DNA of 64,000 bases, from contig WIXG01000194.1 in assembly GCA_009869945.1 (NCBI GenBank), positions 87,718 to 151,717 of the forward strand, read 5' to 3'. Numbering within the stretch: the stretch's first letter is position 1; each line of letters starts with the position of its first letter. The stretch comes from Mesaphorura yosii. Lineage: Eukaryota; Arthropoda; Collembola; Poduromorpha; Tullbergiidae. A program made the translations under genes and the position numbers. Under the pieces are notes generated by a model that saw only the letters and a list, made by a program, of their open reading frames with translations, did no database searches and was not told the DNA's origin. This document shows positions 31,926 to 44,600 of the stretch, one piece after another.

Positions 31926-34900
31926 TAGTACGCGGATGACGACGTCGTAAACTTTCTTCAAACAGCGTCTTTAAATTCGCAGTCGCTTCTCACTTATGCG
32001 CTGGTGCTTGGAAGTGGAATTCATCCTGCGTAATTTCCCATACATTTTTATTTTTTATTACATCTCTGTTCTGGACGCTATTCGTTGGCTCAACGCAATA
32101 AACACGACATATGAGAACTTCCGGACACACATGCAATGCACGTAAAAGATCCCGAAGAATTCCGGCCCGAACGCTATCAAGAAATGAAGCGCAGAATTTT
32201 TATCTCCTCGAATTGGAGGCTCTTATTTTAATCTCGCACTGGAATCTCGTTTTATTGCGAATTGCAGCAGTAAATTGTGTCTTGAGAATTTTTCTGCAGT
32301 ATCAAATGGAAGGGAACGAAATAGCTGGAATCTGGCACGAATGCGTGATTTTGCTGGTTTATGACGGAAGCAGAAGTGCTCATCTACAGCCTGCAGAAAA
32401 AAATGAATCGGACATTCTCTTGTCAAGTCAAGGAGTCGAGGCACAGCACAGGTACAAAACTTCTAATTCGAGATGGCTGACTCGGGCCTTTGCGTCTGCT
32501 GCCTCTCGAACTCTTTTGCTGCATAAACGTTTCCAACCGTTTTTCGCTCCACGCTTGTTTTCATGAATAATTTCACTTTTTCTTTTGTTTTTGTATTTCT
32601 GCCTTTCCTTGCGTTCATTTTGTTTTTGGATTTCATCCCATTTTTATTATTTCTCCAAGCATAAGTGAAAGCACTCGAGTCAGTCGTCCTGAATCCGGAA
32701 TCTAGAGCGCTAGTAAAGTAAACGGATCAATATTTTTTATCCTACTTTACGTCGAATCTCTGCGAGCACTCTCTGATTGCGGCGCGGTATGGAGATCTTC
32801 ATTCATTGCGACGCGCGACGCTAACGCGCGGCTTTATTAATGCGCCTTCGTTGTGATTGTCCTCGTTTGGTCTTCTTCTTCTTCTTGAACGTCCGACATT
32901 CCTGGCCTGCTTTGCCCATGTTTCTTCCTTCCTGTCTGCGTCGGTAGTCGACTGTCTACCACACGCCGTACATGATAAAGTGTGGCACGAGCTCCAGCTC
33001 GGGAACGGGACGGGACGGCAGAAAGACCTTTTATGGATGAAGATGCCATTTCGTTTCTTCATGCTGGAATTCCACTTTGATCTTCCTTCGCTTACTTCCT
33101 CTTAAATAAACAGCACAGTGCCGTTTCCGAAGCGGTCTTCTATTTACCTACGAAAGGAACAATAATCAACTGCCGCGTTACATTTTCGGATGGAAGAAAT
33201 TCGAAAAGTTTTGTACCTCGTCTCGCTTCCTCGCTCTTTTCATCTTTCATCACCGCAGCATGCCATGCCAAGTTGGCTCCATTAAGCACCCGGCGGTGAA
33301 AGTTGTGGAATTCGCACAGAAAATGAGTTCGTACCTCTCCAAGCCGTAGTGAAAAGCCAGTCAAGCGAAAGAGCACAGAACAAACACACAACATAAATTG
33401 TAGTTCAGGATATTCATCTCATTTGTGATGTGCAAGAGCACGACGCACGACGACTGGGAACATTTTAGATTAATTTAGTTCCTTGCTGAGCGCTGTGCAT
33501 TCTGTGGTGAAAGTGTTCCATTACAATCGTTCAAATGTTAAGCATTCTCATAATGCCTCAGTGTGAGCCCAAGCCCAAGCCAAGTGCATTGCGAATTCGT
33601 TTCTTACTATTCTCACGGTCGCAGTCCGTGTCTGCACAAATATCCCTTTCATATGGCGAAATTGAATCCAGTCCTCTGACTTTAGCGCAACTTTGGCACA
33701 GGGATGTTGTGATTTCAAGTTTGTGGCTCTCTGGAGTCTCACTTATGACGGTGAGGACAGAGTCGGGTCCTCGAAATAAATACCTGCATTAATTCAGCCA
33801 GAAGAGCATTGCTGTCTGTTGAGAATGTGAATCTAGATCTGTTTTGCATAAAGTAATTCGAAATGTCTAGAACGTCGAACGTCCATATTTGCATTTCATA
33901 AAGAGGAGATGACCAACGGCGAAAATTACGAAATTCCACGCGCCGATCTGGTCACTGAATGAGACAGGATTCCTAATCTGTCGATTTTGCATCCATTAAA
34001 CCATTGCATCAATACAAGTCCTATTGGCCAACATCTTCAGCATTACACACGGCACGACACAGCAAGCAGGTTTCCCTGACCGATGCAGATGGGAAAGTAC
34101 TGATTAACTGCATGGGCAAAGATTTACGAAATCGTTGCTTTGAACTTGACGTCCTCATGCCTTGAAATTATATAATGTTTACGACAGCTATCGAAGGTTA
34201 GCACGTGGACAGAAAAGCAAGAAAAAAATTACACCCAATGATCAGTTGACTCTGACTTATTGTTTATCTGGAACTTTTCCTTCCTGACTTGCTCGTGCCG
34301 GGCCGTGGCTCTCACGTACTCTTCCTACTCGACTTTTACATGATTTATACAGAAAGTGGACGAGTGCAAAAATTAGACTCAGCGAGTACTCTTGGGTTGG
34401 GTTAGTAAATTCTGTTGACATCTCGGATCGCGACGGCTGTTGAGCTATTGCGTCGTGCCCTCGTGCCCTGCCACCAATGAAAAATCGACAACCGCAAGAA
34501 AATAATATGTATCTTCTAGACGTCTTTAGCCTTTAATCTTCTTAATGATGTGTGTTCGTGACATCTTGTCCGAATCTGTTGCAGCATCTCAGCAAGAAGA
34601 AATATTCCGTCAGATCATTGTACAACATTCAGATCTGGTTCTGGATCTGGAAAGGTTTAAAGGACACACAAATGACAAGTTCAACCTGATGCGAGTGGGA
34701 GTGGATCTTGATCTGCGTTAATCCTTTCTTCCCATATCGCTCTGATATTTACGAAAGGCCTTCTCCGTCGCAGACGCAAATTGCAAAGCTAGGTCCAAAC
34801 AACTGAAGATTAAAATGTTTGTGCCTATTTCATCAGTAGATGATTCCAGTTGTGCATATGGAAGTATTTTGCAATCTCAAAATTCGTGGCAAGTCGATAA

Positions 34901-35369
34901 AAATGGTGTTCACCCAGGATCAGTGCTTAGTTGTGTCTTGACCTTTGCCTGGGCTTGGTTCTATTGTTCTCATTGTGCTACTTCTTAACACTTGGCAATT
35001 GAACTCCAGACTGCGGACTATTATCTTCATTTTCATCCTCATCTTCTTCGGCAATCCTCCTGCTGGCAATTATAATTCAAATGATATGTGCCTCAGTACA
35101 AACATTTTATCGACAGATGTTCATAGCCGTGAATCCTTTGTGAAGATTTAACTCTTTCTTCATGGCTAATTCAGTTGTCACTCGGAGATTTGGAGGCGAT
35201 CTACGCTGCATCGTTACTCCACCCTCGCCTGCGCTGGCGTTCTAAACTTTGCTGGAATCGTGAAAATTGTGAAGTAGTGAATCGCACGAGTTAGTTTCGT
35301 TAGTAAATTCACGTCAGTTTTCGTTTCGTAAGTTTTAAAAAGTGCCCTCACATCCAGAAATCGCCCAAA
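31926..35369. other. Intergenic region upstream of the GPCR gene
   Basis: About 3.4 kb with only incidental open frames (the longest at 32111-32566, 151 codons, without domains). A short CTT microsatellite lies near 32869-32886. The last few hundred bases should contain the receptor promoter and leader. Confidence 0.45.
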
Positions 35370-37668
35370 ATGGATCCCGCAACTCTCTTCTTGCCAGTCG
35401 CCGCCAATTCAAGTTTCAACGGAAGCGTCGACTACCTGTCAAATTCCAACACCGAAGTGTCTTACGATTTGATCGAATCCACTCCAACTCCAGACCCCCT
35501 CGTACCGCCGATCGAATTCCTGGAAGTTAACGAACGCTCCCTTCACAACATCATCGCCTATTCGGTCCTTTTCCTCTTTGCCGCGACGGGAAATCTCACC
35601 GTCTTCATCTCCATACTCACCAACAATTACAATAAGATCTTAAAGGGTTCTGCCATAGGACTCAATTCCAAATCTCAGATAACGCACGCGCATGTTACCG
35701 GTTCACCGACAAGGACGCTTGGAGGCGGCTTCAAAAGCCGAGGGAAACCCTACTCGAAAATCACGCTCCTCATTCTGAATCTCTCGCTAGCGGACCTCAT
35801 CGTCACATTCTTCTTGATGCCAATGGAAATCTTTTGGCGAATTTCCGTCAGATGGGTTGGCGGAAACCTGCTTTGCAAGACGTGCCAGTTCGGACGAGCA
35901 TTCGGACTGTACTTAAGTTCAATGATCATCATTTGCATCAGTTTGGACCGGTACTTGGCCATCATGTACCCACTCAAGCAGATTGATGCCCAACGGAGGA
36001 TTAAACGGATGCTGATTGTTGCATGGATCGCGGCCGCACTCTGCTCAGCGCCACAGGTAAGCACATACCGACTGACTTGGCGATTTCATAACTTCAGAGG
36101 CACAATTTCTATTGTTGCATCGAAATACAAGATCAAAGTTCTAAAATACGCACAAAGGATCTGCGAGTTCGATTTCACCTTTCATTCGTTCAAGGTGAAA
36201 TTGTGTAATCCGTTCCCAACTGGGATTCAATGTGTTGGTTCATTTCAGTCACTTTGCCTGGAAAAATCCAGAGATCTTTGCGATAGGCCAGAATTAACTA
36301 AACACCTCTTGCTATGTTGCAATACATTGCACTGAAAGACCTGAAAGACGAAATAAAGCGAGATGACCGGGTTTCCCATTCCGGCCAGTCTCTGGAGGGC
36401 AACAAAATCTTTCCGCTGCCGCTGCTTTTAAAGTCCAGAACGTTAAAGCAAATGCAATGTTGGACTTTGTACACTTGAACTCTGTCTTTCAAGCCGCGCA
36501 AGCACATTTCCATATTGGATTGACTCAATTGACCTGACTAACCCGCATTTCCGTTTCTTTCACATTACAGAGTTTCATATTCAGTGTCAAAAGCCACCCG
36601 GTCTACACAACATTCGAGCAGTGTGTGAGCATCGGCTTCTTCTCCAGTCATGAGCAAGAGATTCTTTACAATGTCTTCTCGCTGAGCGCCATGTATTTTG
36701 TCCCGATCCTCGTCATCTTGTTCACGTACTCGATGGTACTCTGGAAACTTGCGCGCAAGACGAAGGAGCATCAGCAGATCAGCGCCAACGTGAGCAATAG
36801 TTTAAGGGACTCGCATTGCAGTGTATACACGATTCAGCCGACGGAGACACCCTCGCCTGGGATGATGGACTCCAGCAAAAAACAGAACCTGACGCTGCGG
36901 ACGAGTGGCAACGGACTCACGACGTACTCTCGAGCCAAGACACGTACCCTGAAGCTGACACTTGTGATTGTCATCACGTTTCTCCTCTGTGCCGTGCCTT
37001 ACATCTTCATCACACTCTGGTAAGACGCCTTTAAGCAGGGATTAGTCTTTAAGCTATTAAGCGTCATAAGCGCCTTAATTACGCAACGTTGTACTGGTTG
37101 CTGATGAAATTTTCTTTTGATTTTCAGGTACATGTTTGATAGGGAATCCGCTCAGCAAGTTGATGGACGTTTGCAGGATTTCTTCTTCATGATGGTCGTG
37201 GCGAACTCTTGTATGAATCCGCTTATCTACGGCAGCTTTGGCAATGGAAATCTGTTTGGGTGGTGCAACATTTGTCCAAGAACGAAGGATGACTCAGGCC
37301 CAGGCGCAAGGAAAGTGAGCGCAACGTTGGCTATTATCCTGCCAGCTCAGCAGCCACAGCAACAACGTGATTGGCAGGAGAGACGAAGGCAGGAGCAGCT
37401 CCACCCGACGCTGAGCACGACGCTCTCTTCAGCGACGATGATTGCAGGAGGAGCCCGTACGCCTGCACACACGCATTACGCCAAGAAAAAGCTCACCGTG
37501 GTCACGCTGTTCCTTCGCAAAATGTTTACATGTCTAAATCTGACAAATCACTACTTTCACGATAACATCGTGAACCATCACCACTCAACGCTTGTTGTCC
37601 GAGTTGTTGGTGATGTGGAAGCAGCCACGCGTCCCGTACCTCCAAGACCAGAATTTCCGACTTACTAA
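35370..37668 (+). CDS. Neuropeptide GPCR of the AKH/ACP/corazonin (GnRH) receptor superfamily
   Basis: Three exons, 35370-36056, 36571-37019 and 37128-37668, in phase, 558 aa. Seven hydrophobic segments are visible. The N-terminal ectodomain (~55 residues) has sequons NSS, NGS. TM2 reads [17 protein letters not shown], as in AKH receptors. The DRY motif is [11 protein letters not shown] (residues 193-203). ECL2 has [16 protein letters not shown]. After TM6, [15 protein letters not shown] matches the AKH-receptor phrase before TM7, and TM7 has [10 protein letters not shown]. It should respond to an adipokinetic-hormone-like or ACP/corazonin-like peptide and signal through G proteins. Odd points: the first intracellular loop is about 40 residues (86-128) instead of about ten, and TM6 has CAVP (369-372) in place of CWxP. 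The C-terminal tail is long and Gln/His-rich. Confidence 0.87.
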
Positions 37669-37981
37669 TCCAAATGTCAATATCGTGACCTCCTGATTGA
37701 ACTTTCTCTCAGTACTACACGTAATTCGATCAAAATTTGTGAGTTCGAAAGGCGTCAACCTCCCACCGTTTGTATTTTTACATTGTACATAACAATTCAA
37801 AGCCTAATTTAAAGATACTTTCTGCGGTGAAGTTTGTTAGGTAATTTAAGGCAAGGCATTGTGTTGCATGAACTTTTAATATTCTATTCTCAGGGGGCCA
37901 GTCTAGCTGTATTAATCCATTGTGGTGCCACTAAATAAAATGTGTTATATCAAATGTACATTTCTGCTTAAAACGCTCACA
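37669..37981. other. 3' flank of the GPCR gene
   Basis: Non-coding 3' flank of the receptor. An AATAAA at 37934-37939 is the likely polyadenylation signal. Confidence 0.4.
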
Positions 37982-38942
37982 TCACATATTTTTCATTGCA
38001 ATATTGCAAATCTGGATTTGGCTTGGATGAAACGAGGTTAAAAAATTACGCAGTTTCTTTAACTCCTGCAGAAAGTACTGATCGAGCAGTATTTCGCCTT
38101 CATCTGCATCCTTGATCATGTCCTTACAGATGAGCACGCGAATACTGAGACTGTTATTGTATGAGGACGCTGCAACTGTCATTCCAGTATTCTTCCATTG
38201 ACGACCGGCGACTGGCACGACCTGCACGAGTTTCCCTCCACAAAATTCCATGTCTACACCTTCGGGCGGCCCGGGAAGGTTCACATATCCGATAGCGGTT
38301 CCAATCTACGCTCGAGCCAAGCGCTTTCAGACCAGGTTGGGTATGACATGTTGCCGCTTTGTGATTGCTATGTGGATCTGCGGCTGTCCAGGCTCAAGAA
38401 CAGAGCTATACTTTTCGGCCACAGATTTCAAGGTGGTGAGCTGGTCTGAATTTCCACATGGCGTTCCAAAGATTGCATGCGTTCTGGAAAGAAGCAGCAT
38501 TGCATCACTTTCGATTTATAAGTTTCGCAAGTCAGTTTAAGATTAAAATGACCATTGATTGCAAATAGTGCCGACGATGCGACCCGTTGTCAATCGGAAG
38601 CGATGCAGCGACCTTGGCATGTGAAGGCAGGTTCTTGCTGTCGAGTCGTCTATGCTCCAGCCAGAAGCGTGTGGGTGCGTCGAATTCATGAATCCAATTG
38701 CTCCTTTTGGCGAGTTAAAGAAATCGTCGTTTGCGAATCCGACGTCGAGCCCAAGCATCGGTGACATGATTGTACACGTGCTGGTCGCTGCTCTTCTGAT
38801 TCCGCCCAATCCATCTGCAATCAGCCGGTGCACGACGAATAGCAGGAAAAGCAGAGTCGAGTCAAGCGAAAATGATCGACAGGGCACACCACGCCGAGAA
38901 GTAAACGAGAAACTGGGTGAACTTTCTCATTTTGAATGCTGA
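37982..38942 (-). pseudogene. Broken wax-ester synthase/DGAT-like acyltransferase
   Basis: Pieces on the minus strand resemble one protein. Near 38931 a start MRKFTQFLVYFSAWCALSII runs into TGA, and a shifted frame continues TLLFLLFVVHRLIADGLGG, a plausible second membrane segment, then GLDVGFANDDFFNSPKGAIGF. Further down, NSDQLTTLKSVAEKYSSVL appears, ending at TGA and TAG near 38330. The last piece is IGTAIGYVNLPGPPEGVDM to ILLDQYFLQELKKLRNFL, like the C-terminal NxPGP block of the WSD1/DGAT family. The central catalytic part (HHxxxDG) is not found. With a frameshift, stops and the missing middle, I call it a pseudogene. Such acyltransferases make wax esters or triacylglycerol at the ER. Family identity is moderately sure; a mis-spliced live gene is the alternative. 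Confidence 0.45.
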
Positions 38943-39145
38943 AGTGTTCGAAGATTTCAAGACAGGACTTAGACTTCAACGAAATTTCTGTTTGCGTGAG
39001 TTTAAGAGAATAATGAAGTATGAGGCTTCCTCATAACACGTCAAGAATTACGAAATCCTTGCCAAATCTAATTGCTTATCATAAGTAGGAAGCGGACACC
39101 ACAATTGAAATTGCTGATAAGTATTCCAACCTACAAATTATTAGT

Positions 39146-39151
39146 TTTATT
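39146..39151 (-). terminator. Polyadenylation signal AATAAA of the ING3-like gene
   Basis: TTTATT on the plus strand is AATAAA on the minus strand, about 100 nt after the ING3-like stop. Confidence 0.5.
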
Positions 39152-39253
39152 TCAAATGGAATCCCATTCTAAACTACAAAAAGAACAATATGGATTATAA
39201 CATAACAATTGTAGCAGTTGAAGAGTTAATTCATGACGCAATGAATAAAGGAA

Positions 39254-41611
39254 TCAACAACACCCATTGCAAAGCGAGTGTGTGAAACCCCCTGAAGGCC
39301 TTGGCGACTTTCGCAAATAAGATCGACGTCGCCTTCGCTCCTTGCCGGGCACCGCCGACGTCTGTGAACAGTTCGCACAATACCAGTTTCCAAGCGGGGC
39401 CATTTTGATTCCAATACATTGAAAATGAAACCACTCGTACGGGCACTGCAATTTAAAAGTATTGAACTCATATAAACATCAACGACACACAAATAATGGA
39501 CAAAAAACTTGTCTCACATTTTCTCCGTCACAAGCGATCATTTGCCCAAAGGCTTGTCGTCCGCATACGCAGTATATTTGTGGGTCGATTCCAGCCTCGT
39601 ACAACTGCGGAGTCTCTGACAAATTCAAGCCGACGTCTTCAATGACTTGCGGGGGCGGTACTGAGACCGTTGTAGGGACAGGAGTGGATTCACAATCGCT
39701 GATTACATTCATGATCGACGACACGTCTTCATTCATGTGCGGTTCCTCCAATTCTGTTTCTGGTTGTGGCCGTCTGTAAGCCGACTTACTGGAACGTAAA
39801 TTAGAAAGAAATGGGATGAGAACAGAATTACCTGCTAAAGAACATAGAAACTAACGTTTTTCGGAAGTCATAATAGCAAGGCCTTGTTTTAACTTCATTT
39901 ACTTCATCGATTTTAACAGGAGTGTCAGTGACGTGGAGTGGGGACTTCACGGCATTCTCTTTGTTTTCAGTCTCAAGCCTAGTTAGCTGGACCACTGGAG
40001 GAATTCTCAGTTTATTATCAACAGTCGATGGTATTGGTGGCGCCGTGAACAGAGCTATGTCTTGACTTGCTGAATCATTAGGCCGTAACTCGCTTCTGCT
40101 TCTGGTAATTCGACCTTTCACATCTTTCAACTCTTCCGAGAGAATGGAAGCCAAGGCTGTATTTCCACTCCATGCCCAGGTGTTAAATGTTCCTGAATCC
40201 ACCCCGAGGTTTTTCAGAATCCTGCTCGTTCTTTTTTGTGCATTAATCGAGTTGACAGAGGTCTTCGTCCGCCCTGCACCCGAGATCTTTTGGTTCTTCT
40301 GCCCTGCCTCAGTCAATGCCGGCACCACGTATTTTTCAGGGATAGTTGGAGACGATTGATGTTCTTGTCGCACTGTCACAACATTGTCACACTCAGAGCT
40401 AGACTTCCGAGACTTCCGCACATGTAGTACAGTCCCAGTCCACCTCTTCTTCGTAGCCTGAAATTATTATCATCACACCAAATTAGTATTATCACTTTCA
40501 TCACACTTGTGCACACTAACTCACCTGTTGAGATACTGCCAATGGTGTCGGTAACGCTGTTATAGTGGGAGCCCATGTCTTCTGAGACTCCTGCTTCATC
40601 TTTTTCTGAACATCGATGGTACTTCGTTCTCTTGCCTTTCCAGTCAACTGTCTTTTCGCTTTTCGGACAAGTAAGGCCCCATAATTCACTGCAAATGGTT
40701 TCTTTTGCTTTGGAGGGCGACCACGCCTACGTTTGACCACTGCATGAAGAGTATTATGGAAATTTTCTTGTTCCGAATCTGGAGCTCCATTTAGTACTCC
40801 TAGGAATTAATGAAGTAGTTTAAGACCATGCTTATTCACTAAACCGCCACGCAAGGTACGTTTCTTTCTTACGGTCTTCAATGACAGTCGTTATTCCCGG
40901 CGTCGTTGCTTCCAAATGTTCAGCAGCTCTCGCCAGCCTCTGCTCCAAGGCACGTAGGGATCTCCGAGCGTACGCCTCTATCGCACTGGCGACATGAACC
41001 TTCTTATCTGTAGTTTCACAAACAAAAGGTGCAAATATAATTTACGAGTCTGGGGCCAAGTACTAGTGGTGCAATTAGTAGCTAATACTTTACTTGCTGC
41101 AATTAAGGTTGGAATCATTTCTTTTTTGATATTATTGAGACCACATTTGCGTCTAACAAACGACTCGTTCTCGAATTCTCGAAAGTACATTTCCACATTG
41201 TTATCGAAGTTAGCACTTCCACCTGCACATTTACAAGATTCAAGAAGATAAGATGCTTACTATGAACCATGAATCATGCAAATAGGGAAAATAATTTACT
41301 TTCAGTCTCTGCGTCTAGTCGCTCAAGTTCATCAAGACCATAGCGCACGTCCGGGTTCAGAGCCTCAATATCCTCAAGAGCTACAAGCTCGGAAGCCGTG
41401 AACAAAAGTCGAGTTTAAGACAAGGCAAAGATAAGAGACATATCGTAGAATCTGAATACCAATTAGTTTTTATCATACGCGATATACCTTCGCAATACTC
41501 CTCGGTAGCGCCTCTACTTTTCGAGGCGGCGAGTGCACGTTGTTGTGCCTGTGTCCTTGTTGCCGCTCGTCTTCCACGTGATCTCGGTGTTGAAGGACCC
41601 GGCACAGGCAT
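39254..41611 (-). CDS. ING3: Inhibitor-of-growth family protein, ING3-like, with AT-hook and PHD finger
   Basis: Eight exons on the minus strand: 41611-41488, 41380-41300, 41222-41094, 41007-40873, 40799-40525, 40457-39832, 39788-39518 and 39445-39254, in phase, 610 aa (human ING3 418). The N-terminal ING helix region follows an Arg-rich start: [21 protein letters not shown], then [21 protein letters not shown] and [12 protein letters not shown], which align with ING3 QIYDLVDRHLRKLD and AGITEILERR. An AT-hook ([13 protein letters not shown]) sits in the linker. The PHD finger near the C-terminus is C4HC3: [30 protein letters not shown], and WYCANC. ING3 is a subunit of NuA4/TIP60 that reads H3K4me3. 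The start was chosen because TAA lies upstream in frame across a leader intron. ING1/2-type members are less likely given the ITEILERR-like segment. Confidence 0.85.
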
Positions 41612-44600
41612 CGCTGCAGTTAAACGTTAAAACGTTGTTAATTAACTTCCCTAATTACTCTATGCACACCACCCTCATTATCAATTTTGCCAATACAACT
41701 TACCCGTTACGTTCTTCTCTTTATTGACCACCGTACATTTCACAGTCGGCGGCACAATTTCCACCTGATCCGGGTCTGATATCCCACGCTGTTGGCAAGA
41801 TGGACCTTTGACGGCTTTGAGCAGCCCGAATGCTGAGTTAATTCGTGATAGTGGCTACCGGCACGTCACAATCCAATCGACTTCGCGTTGTAGATGCACT
41901 GAACATGTAGTAATTGCAAAATAAATGTGATATTTAATCAAAAAAACGGATGGAGTAAAACCAGTAAGCAGGAATGTGCATCTCAGTCTGCTCTGATAGA
42001 AATACAAAACAAGCATCTGTTTGCGAAACAAGGGCAAGGGCAGCATAGCATTTGAAAGACTTTAATGACGTAATGTAACAGGATTTATCATGTAAACAAA
42101 GGAAGTCGAAACAGTAGAAAGCCGCAAATCGTCGGCCGAGCTCGTGTGAGAGCGTTTGCGTTTTTTCGCCCCTCTTTGTCGATTGGAATTTCACGTTTCG
42201 CAATCTTTGTTCTGTCTCACGTTTTGTTCAGCAATCTGGTTTTCAAAAAGGAAGGTTCCACGAAATTCGTCCTGTAACTTAGACTTATCTCCAATAAATT
42301 ATCGCATGTAACAATGTGCCTATTGTTGAATGTTGAGGAATCGGTCGCATCTCGTTCCCAGTCCAGTCCCAGGTGCCTAGTTAAGTCAATCTACCCACTT
42401 TCTCCTCGCCTGCGTAAGTTCTATATGATTCACCCGGAGCCCTTGAGTTGACTGAACATCTTCCCATTGTTCCCGGTAGAAAGTTGATCCAACCCCAGCC
42501 GGTATCCAGTTCTCACCACCAACGCCCATTCTGAATTCAAAGTGGACAAATGACACAACAATGCAACGGCGAGACGAGACGATGGAGACAATAAAGCCTT
42601 TGTTTTGTTCAACTGTCAGCGGAACGGTCGTTTGAATTAACTCTTTTCATGGAGAATTGATGGATTGGCTTGTCAGACAATTGGGAGAGAGATCAATTCC
42701 CTTATTTATGGCACAGAGGTCAGCCGTGAAATCAAAGCCATTCAATATGAACTCCCTCAATTATCATCACAAAATGGTACTGCGAAATTGACTTTAATTG
42801 TTTAATTCAATCATGATTACTTGGCCCTATTGATAACTCAAATTTATTGATCGTAAATTTAAATCTCTGAGAATCCTGGTCGGAGCCAGCTGTCAATTGT
42901 ATCGACTCCTATTCTTGACTTGGCCGTAGCAATTCGGAGCTATTTTTGCACCTGCGGCACGTCAAACGCTATTATTATCGTGGCCATCTTCAGACAACCA
43001 TCAACCGTGTCGTGTCAGCAGGTCAACCCGTCGAACAACTTTTTTCAGCTGAGTGAGGAGCACACGAAGCAACAACATCAAACAACCTTAATCCAGCCAC
43101 CAAAGACCAAGCTCTCAGTCTTCCACATCACCACCACCACCAGCAGCGAGCAGGTCGAGATCATAATCCCAGGTGGACAATGCATAGAAATGTACTTCTG
43201 CGGTAAACATTGCCGAATCAAAGAAAATGAAAGCGAAATGTAAATTAAATGAACCGATGTTATTAATTGTGTGTTATTGTGCGCTGCAGATCGCTGGAGC
43301 TCATGCGCACGTAATGGACGCGAGTTAAGCTGAGCGACTCGTGAGTTTTGAAGAACATAACGGGACCATGGCAGAAGAATGAAGATAATCTGCTGGACTC
43401 AGAAAAGAAAAGGGTTCAAGTGGAATTATGAGAAGACTGGCTTTCAAAGCAGACGACTGAAGAGACACGACATATGAGAACTTTATGGCCTGCATTGTTG
43501 AATGAATCTGGCTGGTGTGTCCCAGTTCCGGCTCATTTTATTGTTGTACAACAATGGCTCGCCGCTTGCAACAAATGAGGTATAAATCTTGCCAGTCATA
43601 ATGAAACGTGACTCTTCGTCTTCATCATGAGATTCGACTTCTTTTCACATTCACAGGCAGCTGATCTCAATTGCTGAGTATTGATTAAGTACTGAAAGGA
43701 CATGGAAAACAAAATCGCGCTACGTTCGTCGCTACGTGTGGGTCGTGGAAAGTTGGTTTGAATGGACCCGTGACGTGATACCTATCACGCGAAGAGCCAC
43801 TTCATTCGTTTCCGAAGACGCTCGAGAAGAGAGTCTGAAGGTGATCCCAAGCATGGGAGTAGTGAGAAATGAGATCCACCCTTCAATCATGGACACTAGA
43901 AGCGCTACATCGAACGACCTTTCTTTCACTTGTGATGATAAAATATGTCAATCAATCCCGTCCGACCTGTCAACGTCAACCTTCACCCGGTTAATTCGGA
44001 CAAAGGCAAATTCATGTCAGCAAGTCGAATCAGCTCGTCTGTCGGCCTCCCGTCCTTGACTGTAATTCAATTGATTGGCCTCGGATTCGGCAGTCGGATT
44101 CGCTTAATGCGTGGAAATTGAATACTGTGATAATAGCATTGACATGTCGAAGATTATTTGCTGGCTAAATTGCAAGCATAAATTAAAATGTTAAATTGCC
44201 TTGTGAAAGTGGCACGCTTAAATGAGTGATTCGATTGATTTGATCTCAAATGCTATCCTTTCATGAAAAATTAGTCGCGGAATTCATTTTCAATCATGAT
44301 ACATTACGCATTAGCACTCTATTTGCTCTCCATTACAGGGTCCAAGGCCACTGTGAATAAAGCACCAACACGAGATTATTTTCTCATGGATTTGAGCTTG
44401 AGTGGACAGACTTTCACAAACTCAAGATATAGAATATCAAGACATAGCATAAGTGTTGCGGTTCTCAGGACAGAAAGAAGTCATAAATTATTCACATTAC
44501 AAAAGAATGAAGAATGCAACTGCAACCTTCAGGTCTCAAGTCTCGAGAAATGTATGAGATGTGCCTTGCATGTAGCCTGCGCCTGCATAATTGAAATGGA

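Noticed and set aside
32111-32566. 151-codon plus-strand frame
   Set aside because: No domain, no codon pattern like the neighbours, and it lies in repeat-rich intergenic DNA.
34390-34405. GGGTTGGGTTAG, a second telomere-like run
   Set aside because: Units differ from TTAGG and there are only two; not distinguishable from chance.
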